A DNA stretch of 35,075 nt from Bacteroidales bacterium (GTDB taxonomy: Bacteria; Bacteroidota; Bacteroidia; Bacteroidales; Bacteroidaceae), in contig SUXO01000022.1 in the NCBI GenBank assembly GCA_015060885.1, positions 1 through 35,075 on the forward strand, written 5' to 3'. Below the pieces are notes generated by a model. That model worked only from the letters and a program-made list of their open reading frames with translations, was not told the DNA's origin and made no database searches. The number at the start of each line of letters is the position of its first letter. Position 1 is the first letter of the stretch. A program made the translations under genes and the position numbers. This document shows, piece by piece, positions 8,552-15,271 of this stretch.

Positions 8552-9814
8552 ATGAAAGTTTTAATGTTCGGTTGGGAGTTTCCTCCTCACATTTCGGGAG
8601 GACTCGGTACTGCAAGCTACGGACTTACAAAAGGCTTTGTACAGCAAGGCGATGTAGAGATTAAGTTCTGTATTCCCAAGCCCTACGGCGATGAGGATAA
8701 TAGCTTTTTGAGAATCGTCGGAATGAACTCCGTACCCATCGTATGGAAGAATGTCGACCGTGACTATGTGAACTCACGTATTGGCGCGGTGATGACACCC
8801 GAAGAGTATTATCGCTACCGCGAGCACATATATGGCGATTTCAGCTATATGCACACCAACGACCTCGGTTGTATGGAATTTGCCGGCGGTTATCCCGAAA
8901 ATCTTCACGACGAGATAAACAACTACTCCATTATTGCAGGCGTTGTTGCCCGCACCGAGGAGTTCGACATCATTCACTCGCACGACTGGCTCACCTATCC
9001 TGCCGGTATTCACGCCAAGCAGGTGTCGGGCAAGAAACTTGTGATACACGTTCACGCTACCGACTTTGACCGTAGCCGTGGAAATGTAAACCCCACTGTT
9101 TATGCCATAGAGAAGAACGGTATGGACAATGCCGACCACATTCTCTGCGTGAGTGAACTCACCCGTCAGACAGTTATCCATAAATATCACCAGAACCCCG
9201 ATAAGGTATCCACATTGCACAATGCGGTAACCCCCTTGTCGCAGGATGTCCTCGACATCGTTCCGCAGAAGATACCCAATGAGAAGGTTGTAACCTTCCT
9301 CGGCCGTATCACAATGCAGAAGGGCCCCGAATACTTTGTAGAGGCTGCTGCAATGGTGCTTAAACGTACAAAGAATATACGTTTCTGCATGGCCGGTAGC
9401 GGTGATATGATGAACGATATGATACGCTTGGTTGCACAACGCGGAATCTCGGACCGTTTCCACTTCCCCGGTTTTATGCGTGGCCGTCAGGTGTATGAGT
9501 GCCTCAAAGCGAGTGATGTGTATATAATGCCATCGGTAAGTGAGCCGTTCGGTATATCGCCTCTCGAAGCTATGCAGTGCGATGTGCCCACAATCATCTC
9601 AAAACAGTCGGGTTGTGCCGAAATTCTCGACAAGTGTATAAAGACCGACTATTGGGATATTCACGCAATGGCCGACGCAATCTACTCGATATGCAACAAC
9701 GAATCGTTGTATGAATATCTTAAAGTGGAGGGCCGCAACGAGGTGAACCAGATAACTTGGGAGAACGTAGCTCTTAAACTGCGTAAGGTATATGAAAAAG
9801 TAATGGGTTGGTAA
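8552..9814 (+). CDS. GT4-type glycosyltransferase (glycogen-synthase-like)
   Basis: A 420-residue GT-B-fold transferase. The N-terminal Rossmann half opens with MKVLMFGWEFPPHISGGLGTA, the W-E-[FY]-P-P-x-x-x-G-G-L-G acceptor-site motif shared by GT4 and GT5 enzymes. The C-terminal half has VVTFLGRITMQKGPEYFVEAA and the nucleotide-sugar motif SEPFGISPLEAM with Glu331 and Glu339 (E-x7-E). Placement between a debranching enzyme and a GH57 protein implies glycogen or another cytoplasmic alpha-glucan as the acceptor. The sugar donor (UDP- or ADP-glucose) cannot be read from the sequence. A second, GT5-type synthase half lies nearby at 12896-13702, so the two may act on the same polymer. Spacing is 5 bases upstream and 21 bases downstream. 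Confidence 0.88.
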   Translation: MKVLMFGWEFPPHISGGLGTASYGLTKGFVQQGDVEIKFCIPKPYGDEDNSFLRIVGMNSVPIVWKNVDRDYVNSRIGAVMTPEEYYRYREHIYGDFSYMHTNDLGCMEFAGGYPENLHDEINNYSIIAGVVARTEEFDIIHSHDWLTYPAGIHAKQVSGKKLVIHVHATDFDRSRGNVNPTVYAIEKNGMDNADHILCVSELTRQTVIHKYHQNPDKVSTLHNAVTPLSQDVLDIVPQKIPNEKVVTFLGRITMQKGPEYFVEAAAMVLKRTKNIRFCMAGSGDMMNDMIRLVAQRGISDRFHFPGFMRGRQVYECLKASDVYIMPSVSEPFGISPLEAMQCDVPTIISKQSGCAEILDKCIKTDYWDIHAMADAIYSICNNESLYEYLKVEGRNEVNQITWENVALKLRKVYEKVMGW

Positions 9815-9835
9815 AATTTTAAAACGACGAATAAT

Positions 9836-11224
9836 ATGAAAACAATTTGTTTCTATTTCGAGATTCATCAGATCAGACAGTTGAAACGCTATCGTTTCTT
9901 CGACATAGGTAGCGACCACTACTACTATGATGATTATGCAAACGAGAGTGCAATTACAGAGATTGCCGAAAAATCGTACATTCCCGCATTGACAACAATG
10001 CTCGAAATGATTAAGGAGAACAACGGTGCCTTCAAGGTGGCTTTCTCGGTATCGGGCGTTGGCTTGGAGATGCTCGAATTGTATGCTCCCCAGGTAATTG
10101 AGCTCCTTCACGAAATCAATAAGACCGGTTGCTGTGAGTTCCTCTGCGAGCCCTATTCACACGGCCTCTCTTCTTTGGCATCACGCGAGGTGTTTATGGA
10201 GGAGGTTCAGCGTCAGAACCGCAAGATAAAGGAACTCTTTGGAAAGAAACCCAAAGTGTTGCGTAACTCCGGTCTTATCTACTCCGATGAGATTGGTGAG
10301 ATGGCTGCATCAATGGGATTCAAGGGTATGCTCTCCGAGGGTGCAAAACACATCCTTGCTTGGAGAAGCCCCCACTTCGTGTACAACTGCGCAACAGCTC
10401 CCAATCTTAAATTGCTGCTCCGCGACTATAAGTTGTCCGACGATATTTCATTGCGTTTCTCTAACCCCAAATGGAGCGAGTACCCCCTCTTCGCCGAAAC
10501 ATACGTCGATTGGATTGCTTCATTGCCCGAAGAGGACGAGGTTATCAATATCTTTATGAACCTTCACGCTCTTGGCGTGTCGCAGCCCCTCTCTTCGCAC
10601 ATCCTGGATTTCCTCAAAGCAATTCCCGCTTGTGCAAAAGACCGCGGCATAAGCTTCTCTACACCTTCGGAAATCATCGACAAGCACAAATCGGTAGGTC
10701 CTCTCGAAGTATCTTACCCCCTCTCTTGGATGGACGAGGAGCGCGATGCCAGCTCTTGGTTGGGTAACACATTGCAGCGCGAGGCCTTCGACAAGCTATA
10801 CAGCCTTGCCGAGCGTATCTCTTTGTCGGACGACAAGAAGCTGAAACAGGATTTCGACTACTTGCAGGCAGCCGAGAACCTTCGCTTTATGACAACAAAG
10901 CAGAACGGTATCATCACCGAGCGCAGCATATATGAATCACCTTACGATGCTTTCACAAACTATATGAACATCCTGGGTGACTTTATGGCTCGCGTACGTG
11001 CACAGTACCCCGAGGAGATTGACAACGAGGAACTTGGTGCATTGCAGCAGATGATTGAGAATCAGGAGGTTGAAATCGTGCAGCTCGAAGCCGAAGTGGA
11101 GAGCTTGAAGAACAAGCTTGCCGCAAAGACAAAACGTGCTGCAAAAGCCGAGGAGAAAGCCGAGCAGGATCCTGCTCCCGCAAAGGAGGCAAAGCCCAAG
11201 AAGGCTGCAAAGGCAAAGAAGTAA
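9836..11224 (+). CDS. GH57 alpha-amylase-like protein, apparently lacking catalytic residues
   Basis: A 462-residue protein of the GH57 family, which normally holds alpha-amylases and related alpha-glucan enzymes. Family blocks are visible: FYFEIHQIRQLKRYRFFDIG (region 1, His11-Gln12), GCCEFLCEPYSHGL (99-111), VLRNSGLIYSDEIG (141-154), LRFSNPKWSEYPLFAETY (206-223), NIFMNLHALGVSQP (238-251) and SSWLGNTLQREAFDKLY (307-322). In active members the third block reads roughly RN-[ST]-E-LIY with the nucleophile Glu, and the fifth FMD-Y-E-T-F-G-E-HQ with the acid/base Asp. Here Gly146 (codon GGT at 10271-10273) and Asn242 (AAC at 10559-10561) occupy those positions. The region-1 proline after HQ is also replaced by Ile. 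The C-terminus (about 397-430) is a predicted coiled coil, followed by an Ala/Lys/Pro-rich tail to 462. It is the last gene of the glycogen operon. Family call firm; loss of activity inferred. Confidence 0.85.
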   Translation: MKTICFYFEIHQIRQLKRYRFFDIGSDHYYYDDYANESAITEIAEKSYIPALTTMLEMIKENNGAFKVAFSVSGVGLEMLELYAPQVIELLHEINKTGCCEFLCEPYSHGLSSLASREVFMEEVQRQNRKIKELFGKKPKVLRNSGLIYSDEIGEMAASMGFKGMLSEGAKHILAWRSPHFVYNCATAPNLKLLLRDYKLSDDISLRFSNPKWSEYPLFAETYVDWIASLPEEDEVINIFMNLHALGVSQPLSSHILDFLKAIPACAKDRGISFSTPSEIIDKHKSVGPLEVSYPLSWMDEERDASSWLGNTLQREAFDKLYSLAERISLSDDKKLKQDFDYLQAAENLRFMTTKQNGIITERSIYESPYDAFTNYMNILGDFMARVRAQYPEEIDNEELGALQQMIENQEVEIVQLEAEVESLKNKLAAKTKRAAKAEEKAEQDPAPAKEAKPKKAAKAKK

Positions 11225-11250
11225 ATAAATGATTTCAAATCAATCATAAT

Positions 11251-11288
11251 AACATAAGACGGAAGCCCGTGGGCTTCCGTCTTATGTT
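11251..11288. terminator. Long perfect hairpin after the GH57 gene
   Basis: A 17-base perfect stem (11251-11267 with 11272-11288, CGTG loop) lies 27 bases past the GH57 stop. The right arm ends in TTATGTTTT, so it can serve as the end of the glycogen operon. Being symmetrical, it may also work on the opposing DUF4270 transcript. Confidence 0.7.
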
Positions 11289-11322
11289 TTAAAAGGATTG
11301 TCTTAAAGCAACAATCTTTATA

Positions 11323-11364
11323 ATATCAGCAACGCCATCGGTGAACCGATGGCGTTGCTGATAT
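11323..11364. terminator. 20-base perfect inverted repeat after DUF4270
   Basis: 11323-11342 pairs perfectly with 11345-11364 (apical GGTGAACC). It lies between the convergent GH57 and DUF4270 genes and directly abuts the heptamer array. Read on the minus strand it follows the DUF4270 stop by about 90 bases. No strong T-run follows on either strand, so the terminator role is inferred from position. Confidence 0.5.
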
Positions 11365-11461
11365 CTGTACTCTGTACTCTGTACTCTGTACTCTGTACTC
11401 TGTACTCTGTTCTCTGTACTCTGTTCTCTGTACTCTGTACTCTGTACTCTGTTATCTGTTG
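11364..11461. repeat. Heptanucleotide tandem array (TCTGTAC)n
   Basis: Fourteen consecutive 7-base units begin at 11364, 11371, 11378 and so on to 11455. Ten read TCTGTAC, two read TCTGTTC (11406, 11420), and the last two read TCTGTTA and TCTGTTG. The unit at 11448-11454 contains the stop codon of the minus-strand DUF4270 gene, and the final unit lies inside its last codons. The left end is flush with a 20-base inverted repeat. There are no spacers, so it is a simple short tandem repeat, not a CRISPR array. Confidence 0.95.
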
Positions 11462-12822
11462 AATGTGGTGTATACAACCTCAACCGGAATGGTGTTGTTG
11501 AGGCCGCCGTGCAGCATCACGTGGCTCATATTGGTGTAGTGGCTCACTTTGACAACATTACCGTTGCTGTCGGTGGCGATGTTTATGGGTATTAGCACCA
11601 CCTTTTCCCAGTCGGCATCGGCATTGCCGGCTTTGTATTCGTTGTAGCAATGTTTAACCAGCTGCGATATGTTTGTGAATGTGTATCGCTTGGTGTTTGT
11701 TGCTATTGTGGTATAATACGATGTCTTGTTGTCGCACACCCTGTTCTTGGAGAAGAAGTCGTTCATATCCTTCTTGCGCACCATGAGCAAGTAAGTTGAA
11801 GGAGCAAAATCCTCGTTATCGCTTGTCTTGTGGCAACCGAACTCAATCTTTACCGAGTTGAGTGTGTCGCCGGCACAGCTCTCCATAATTTCGTCTATGG
11901 GCAATTCTACTTCGGTGAATATGCCTGCCGGTGTTTTCAGGTATGTGTGGTCGGGGTTGTCCACCAGCTCGCTCACATCGCCGTTGTCGAAAAGGTTAAG
12001 TTGCAGAACCTCTTTGCTCGAATAGAATGGCGATATTAGTGTCTCCAATGAGTCTTTCTCGCCCGAACTGCTTGTAATGTAGTGTTGGAAGGCCACTTCG
12101 AGTCGGGCACGGTAGGCGTTTATGAGTGTTCCGTCGCCCTGTGTGCATTTTACATATATACCCTTGAATACGTTGTTGATGAAAACCTCGGAGTTTGCAA
12201 AGTCGGACGGCGTGCTGTAATACTGCTTTACGAAACGCTTGCCAATCTTGTTGGGCAGTGTAATTTCTATATTCGATGCATACTCCTCGCTCGACAGGGA
12301 GTCGGGGCGCGAGTAGTCCTTTGCACTGTAAACCTTTGTTGCGATGGGTGTGTTGTTGGGGTTATAGTACTCTGATATGTCAAAATCGGTGTAGTACTCT
12401 TCGCCTTCCGATATGACATTGTCGAGCTCGTAAACCTCGCATTTCATGGCGTTGTTCTCGTCGCCTGTGAAATCGTCGTAATATATGCGCAGTTTTGTGA
12501 AGCAGGAGGTATCGCCAAGAACTCCCTCTTCGGGGAATACCATCCCGTTGCCACTGGCAAATTGGGTTGCAAATCCGGCAGTGAGTGTGGTGCCTGTTTC
12601 GGGCTCGGTGTACCGGCCGAGGTATAGGCGACCGATGTTGTTGAGTATCGAGTTCTTGACGTTAAGCGATTTGCTTGTCGCCTGGAACTCTTTCTTTTCG
12701 GCTATCACAATGTCTTTGTCGGGTATTATGCTGCTTCCGATTGTCTCGGTGTTGTCGTCACAACCTGTAAGTGCGCTTATCGCAATGGTTATGAACAGAA
12801 ATAATTGGAAGTATTTTTTCAT
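11452..12822 (-). CDS. DUF4270 lipoprotein
   Basis: A 456-residue protein with a lipoprotein signal (MKKYFQLFLFITIAISALTGC, lipobox L-T-G-C with Cys21) followed by DDNTETIGSSIIPD, the typical start of the Bacteroidetes DUF4270 family. The rest is a beta-rich extracytoplasmic domain. The downstream residues after the lipidated cysteine are acidic (DD-N-T-E), which in Bacteroidetes can favour surface export, so a surface location is possible. Function is unknown. It follows the GT5 glycogen synthase by 73 bases on the same strand. I recall these two being neighbours in other Bacteroidales, but cannot confirm it here. The stop codon lies in the heptamer array (11364-11461), so the C-terminus (TTFNR) is next to repeat-derived sequence. 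Confidence 0.85.
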   Translation of the reverse strand: MKKYFQLFLFITIAISALTGCDDNTETIGSSIIPDKDIVIAEKKEFQATSKSLNVKNSILNNIGRLYLGRYTEPETGTTLTAGFATQFASGNGMVFPEEGVLGDTSCFTKLRIYYDDFTGDENNAMKCEVYELDNVISEGEEYYTDFDISEYYNPNNTPIATKVYSAKDYSRPDSLSSEEYASNIEITLPNKIGKRFVKQYYSTPSDFANSEVFINNVFKGIYVKCTQGDGTLINAYRARLEVAFQHYITSSSGEKDSLETLISPFYSSKEVLQLNLFDNGDVSELVDNPDHTYLKTPAGIFTEVELPIDEIMESCAGDTLNSVKIEFGCHKTSDNEDFAPSTYLLMVRKKDMNDFFSKNRVCDNKTSYYTTIATNTKRYTFTNISQLVKHCYNEYKAGNADADWEKVVLIPINIATDSNGNVVKVSHYTNMSHVMLHGGLNNTIPVEVVYTTFNR

Positions 12823-12895
12823 AAATGATTTATGACCGATGGGTTGTTGCCCGCCGGCTGTTTCTTTGCTGTGGCCGGCGTTTTTCTTGTTATCG

Positions 12896-13702
12896 TTAAA
12901 TAATGGTGTCGTAGAAATTGTTGCAGGCCTCGTTGTGCTCTTCCTCGTTGGGCTTTGGCAATACAGGCTTGCCTATCGACTGTGCATACTCGATGAGCGA
13001 GGGCGATACATTGTCACCTGCAACGATTACGCCGTCGCTGTACCTTATGGCTAGTTTTGCAAGTTCCTCATATGTTGTGGGTGTCACAGTGCCGTCGAGC
13101 AGGTCGATGGTCATATCCTTGTGAAGTGTCTTTTGCAGGAAATCTTCGGGGAATGTACCGTTGAAGTTGTCGTCGTACAGCGAAATCACAATCTTTGAAC
13201 CACGGAACGAGGGCTCCTCTTTGTATGCGCTTTTAATGTATAAAGGCACAAGAGCCGAGATCCAGCCGTGACAGTGTATAATGTCGGGGCACCAGTTCGA
13301 CTTCTTTACTGTTTCCAACACGCCGCGTGCAAAGAAAATTGCGCGCTCGTCATTGTCGCCGTATTCGTCACCATTGGCATCGGCTGTGAGCAAGCGGTTG
13401 TGGAAATAGTCTTCGTTGTCAATGAAATAGACCTGCATACGTGCAGCCTGCAACGATGCAACCTTTATGATGAGAGGGTGGTCGGTTTCGTCGATTATCA
13501 GATTCATACCCGAAAGGCGTATAACCTCGTGCAACTGGTTGCGTCTTACGTTTATGGTACCCCATTTGGGCGTGAATACTCTAATCTCTTTGCCACTGTC
13601 CTGTGTGAATTGGGGCAGGTAACGGCCTATGTTTGCGATAGTCGATTCTGGAACGAAGGGTGTAATTTCCTGTGTAATAAATAAAACTTTGCTTGTCTTC
13701 AT
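12896..13702 (-). CDS. Glycogen/starch synthase, GT5 N-terminal domain only
   Basis: A 268-residue protein matching only the N-terminal Rossmann half of GT5 glycogen synthases: KVLFITQEITPFVPESTIANIGRYLP at the start, WCPDIIHCHGWISALVPLYIKS near 130-150 and SDGVIVAGDNVSPSLIEYAQ near 215-235. The C-terminal half, which binds the sugar nucleotide, is absent. Short 'glycogen synthase' genes of this kind are, to my knowledge, usual in Bacteroidales and not a local truncation. The typical K-x-G-G-L-x-D-V loop is replaced by PESTIANIG, so direct synthase activity is doubtful. The start is set at ATG 13702, after a good promoter at 13741-13772; an upstream in-frame ATG (13771) would overlap that promoter. 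It might partner the GT4 enzyme at 8552-9814. Confidence 0.8.
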   Translation of the reverse strand: MKTSKVLFITQEITPFVPESTIANIGRYLPQFTQDSGKEIRVFTPKWGTINVRRNQLHEVIRLSGMNLIIDETDHPLIIKVASLQAARMQVYFIDNEDYFHNRLLTADANGDEYGDNDERAIFFARGVLETVKKSNWCPDIIHCHGWISALVPLYIKSAYKEEPSFRGSKIVISLYDDNFNGTFPEDFLQKTLHKDMTIDLLDGTVTPTTYEELAKLAIRYSDGVIVAGDNVSPSLIEYAQSIGKPVLPKPNEEEHNEACNNFYDTII

Positions 13703-13740
13703 TTTTTCTGTCTTTCGCCGAGGATATTGTGCGGCTTTTG

Positions 13741-13772
13741 CAAAGTTACAAAAAATGTGGCATTGTAGCAAA
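13741..13772 (-). promoter_or_regulatory. Promoter of the glycogen-synthase/DUF4270 unit
   Basis: On the minus strand TTTG (plus 13769-13772), 20 bases, then TAACTTTG (plus 13741-13748), an exact consensus. The predicted start near 13734 leaves a leader of about 30 nt and supports the start codon chosen at 13702. Confidence 0.75.
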
Positions 13773-13838
13773 TTAATCCTCTTTTTTAAGCCTTTTTATA
13801 AGTAAAAAGGGGTTGATTTCCAAATGTTAACCTATTTT

Positions 13839-13846
13839 TACGTTTG
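13839..13846 (+). promoter_or_regulatory. Possible panC promoter (-7 element)
   Basis: TACGTTTG matches TAnnTTTG exactly; the -33 match is only TTTC at 13817-13820 with an 18-base spacer. Transcription would start near 13853, so a terminator-like hairpin (13863-13900) would lie in the leader before panC at 13993. Weaker alternatives exist further down (TTACTTTG at 13934-13941). Confidence 0.4.
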
Positions 13847-13862
13847 GCGGAGGGGTGTTTTT

Positions 13863-13900
13863 ATGCCTACATAGTCATTTGTGCCGTAGGGCATTTTTTT
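13863..13900 (+). terminator. Terminator-like hairpin upstream of panC
   Basis: ATGCCTAC (13863-13870) pairs with GTAGGGCAT (13886-13894) with one bulged G, followed by a run of seven T (13894-13900). No plus-strand gene ends here, since the region lies between divergent genes. It is therefore either an attenuator in the panC leader or the end of a small RNA. Confidence 0.45.
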
Positions 13901-13992
13901 CTACTTTTATTTCTTTATGTGCGTATTTGTTTGTTACTTTGCAGTCGCATTTTTGCAAATAGGTTTCTAAATATCTATAATTCATTGTCAGA

Positions 13993-14832
13993 ATGAAGGT
14001 AATTCATACAATAAGCGAGCTCAAAGGGGAACTTGACAACTGCCGTTCTCTTGGTAAAAGCATAGGTCTTGTGCCCACAATGGGGGCCCTTCACAAAGGG
14101 CACGCATCGCTTGTGGAACGTGCCGTTGCCGAGAACGATGTTGTGGTGGTGAGTATTTTTGTGAACCCGACACAGTTCAACGACAAGAACGACCTCAAAA
14201 ACTATCCCCGTACTTTGGAGGCCGACTGTGCCTTGCTCGAAAGCGTAGGTGCAGCCATAGCCTTTGCTCCTTCGGTCGGGGAGATGTATCCCGAACCCGA
14301 TACCCGTGAATTCTCCTTTGCCCCGCTCGACACGGTAATGGAGGGCGCTTGCCGTCCCGGTCACTTCAATGGCGTGGCGCAAATTGTGAGCAAGTTGTTC
14401 TATGCCGTAGAGCCCCATAAAGCCTACTTTGGCGAGAAGGATTTCCAGCAGTTGGCAATTATAAGGGAGATGGTGCACCGCTTGGCACTTGATTTGCAAA
14501 TAGTGGGTTGTCCCATTGTGCGCGAGCCCGACGGTCTTGCTTTGAGCAGCCGAAACACTCTCCTCACAAGCGAAGAGCGCGAGCGGGCCCTTACCATTTC
14601 ACGCACCCTGTTCGCAAGCCTCGAATTTGCAAAGGAGAATACGCTTGCAGCAACAAAGGCGTTTGTTGAGAAGGCAATAAACGATACCGAGGGGCTGGAA
14701 CTTGAATATTACCAGATTGTAGACGGTAACACCTTGCAGGAAATTCAAGAGTGGAGCGACAGCGACTATGTTGTAGGTTGCATAGCTCTCTTCTGCGGGA
14801 AAATACGTCTTATAGATAACATTAAATATTAA
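13993..14832 (+). CDS. panC: Pantothenate synthetase (pantoate-beta-alanine ligase)
   Basis: PanC joins pantoate and beta-alanine with ATP to form pantothenate, the precursor of coenzyme A. The 279-residue protein has the nucleotidyltransferase HIGH-type motif in [16 protein letters not shown] (about 25-40), [10 protein letters not shown] (55-64), [13 protein letters not shown] (147-159) and the LSSRN motif (about 183-187), all as in the family and of normal length. The next gene is panD, 11 bases downstream, which supplies the beta-alanine, so the pair forms a compact pantothenate unit. A possible attenuator hairpin lies upstream at 13863-13900. Confidence 0.97.
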   Translation: MKVIHTISELKGELDNCRSLGKSIGLVPTMGALHKGHASLVERAVAENDVVVVSIFVNPTQFNDKNDLKNYPRTLEADCALLESVGAAIAFAPSVGEMYPEPDTREFSFAPLDTVMEGACRPGHFNGVAQIVSKLFYAVEPHKAYFGEKDFQQLAIIREMVHRLALDLQIVGCPIVREPDGLALSSRNTLLTSEERERALTISRTLFASLEFAKENTLAATKAFVEKAINDTEGLELEYYQIVDGNTLQEIQEWSDSDYVVGCIALFCGKIRLIDNIKY

Positions 14833-14839
14833 AAGGAGG
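14833..14839 (+). promoter_or_regulatory. Strong Shine-Dalgarno ahead of panD
   Basis: AAGGAGG starts directly after the panC stop codon, four bases from the panD ATG. Clear Shine-Dalgarno sites are uncommon in Bacteroidetes. It supports the panD start at 14844. Confidence 0.6.
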
Positions 14840-14843
14840 GGCT

Positions 14844-15194
14844 ATGTTCCTGCAAATGATAAAATCAAAAATCCATTGCGCCACCGTAACCGAGGCGAAC
14901 CTCAATTATATAGGCAGCATTACCATTGACGAGAATCTTATGGATGCCGCCGGTATGCTCGAAGGCGAAATGGTACACGTCGTGAACAACAATAACGGCG
15001 AGCGCATTGTAACCTATATAATAAAAGGAGAGCGTGGTTCCGGTGTCATCTGTCTGAACGGTGCCGCGGCCCACAAGTTCAGCCCCGGTGATGTCGTGAT
15101 AATTATGGCCTATGCCATTATGTCGCCCGAAGAGGCTGCTGCCAACAAACCAAAAGTGATATTCCCTCACAGAGGAACAAATATGTTGGATTGA
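14844..15194 (+). CDS. panD: Aspartate 1-decarboxylase proenzyme
   Basis: PanD decarboxylates L-aspartate to beta-alanine using a pyruvoyl group made by self-cleavage. The 116-residue protein has the cleavage site in [13 protein letters not shown], with Gly24-Ser25 at the same numbering as the E. coli enzyme, plus the family segments [42 protein letters not shown] and DVVIIMAYA. The size is normal for an unprocessed chain. It lies 11 bases after panC with a strong Shine-Dalgarno site. It is followed by a 23-base perfect hairpin, the end of the unit. Confidence 0.97.
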   Translation: MFLQMIKSKIHCATVTEANLNYIGSITIDENLMDAAGMLEGEMVHVVNNNNGERIVTYIIKGERGSGVICLNGAAAHKFSPGDVVIIMAYAIMSPEEAAANKPKVIFPHRGTNMLD

Positions 15195-15208
15195 TATTTT
15201 TTTTACTT

Positions 15209-15257
15209 ATACAAGAAAGAAGCAGCACGGCCACGCCGTGCTGCTTCTTTCTTGTAT
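15209..15257. terminator. 23-base perfect hairpin between convergent panD and GH20 genes
   Basis: 15209-15231 pairs without mismatch with 15235-15257 (loop CAC). The left arm is A-rich and the right arm T-rich in the outer part of the stem, so the same sequence can present a U-rich 3' arm on both strands. It lies 14 bases after panD and 14 bases before the GH20 stop codon. Confidence 0.7.
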
Positions 15258-15271
15258 GGTTTCTGCAAACT

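Noticed and set aside
11364-11461. CRISPR array
   Set aside because: The 7-base units are contiguous with no spacers and no cas genes are nearby; it is a simple tandem repeat.
12852-12880. Terminator at the CGCCGGC/GCCGGCG hairpin between the GT5 and DUF4270 genes
   Set aside because: The T-run follows only on the plus strand, where no gene ends. On the minus strand there is no U-tract, so co-transcription of the two genes seems more likely.
13703-13771. Upstream ATG (13771) for the GT5 gene
   Set aside because: It lies inside the -33/-7 promoter (13741-13772), and the added residues are unlike the family.
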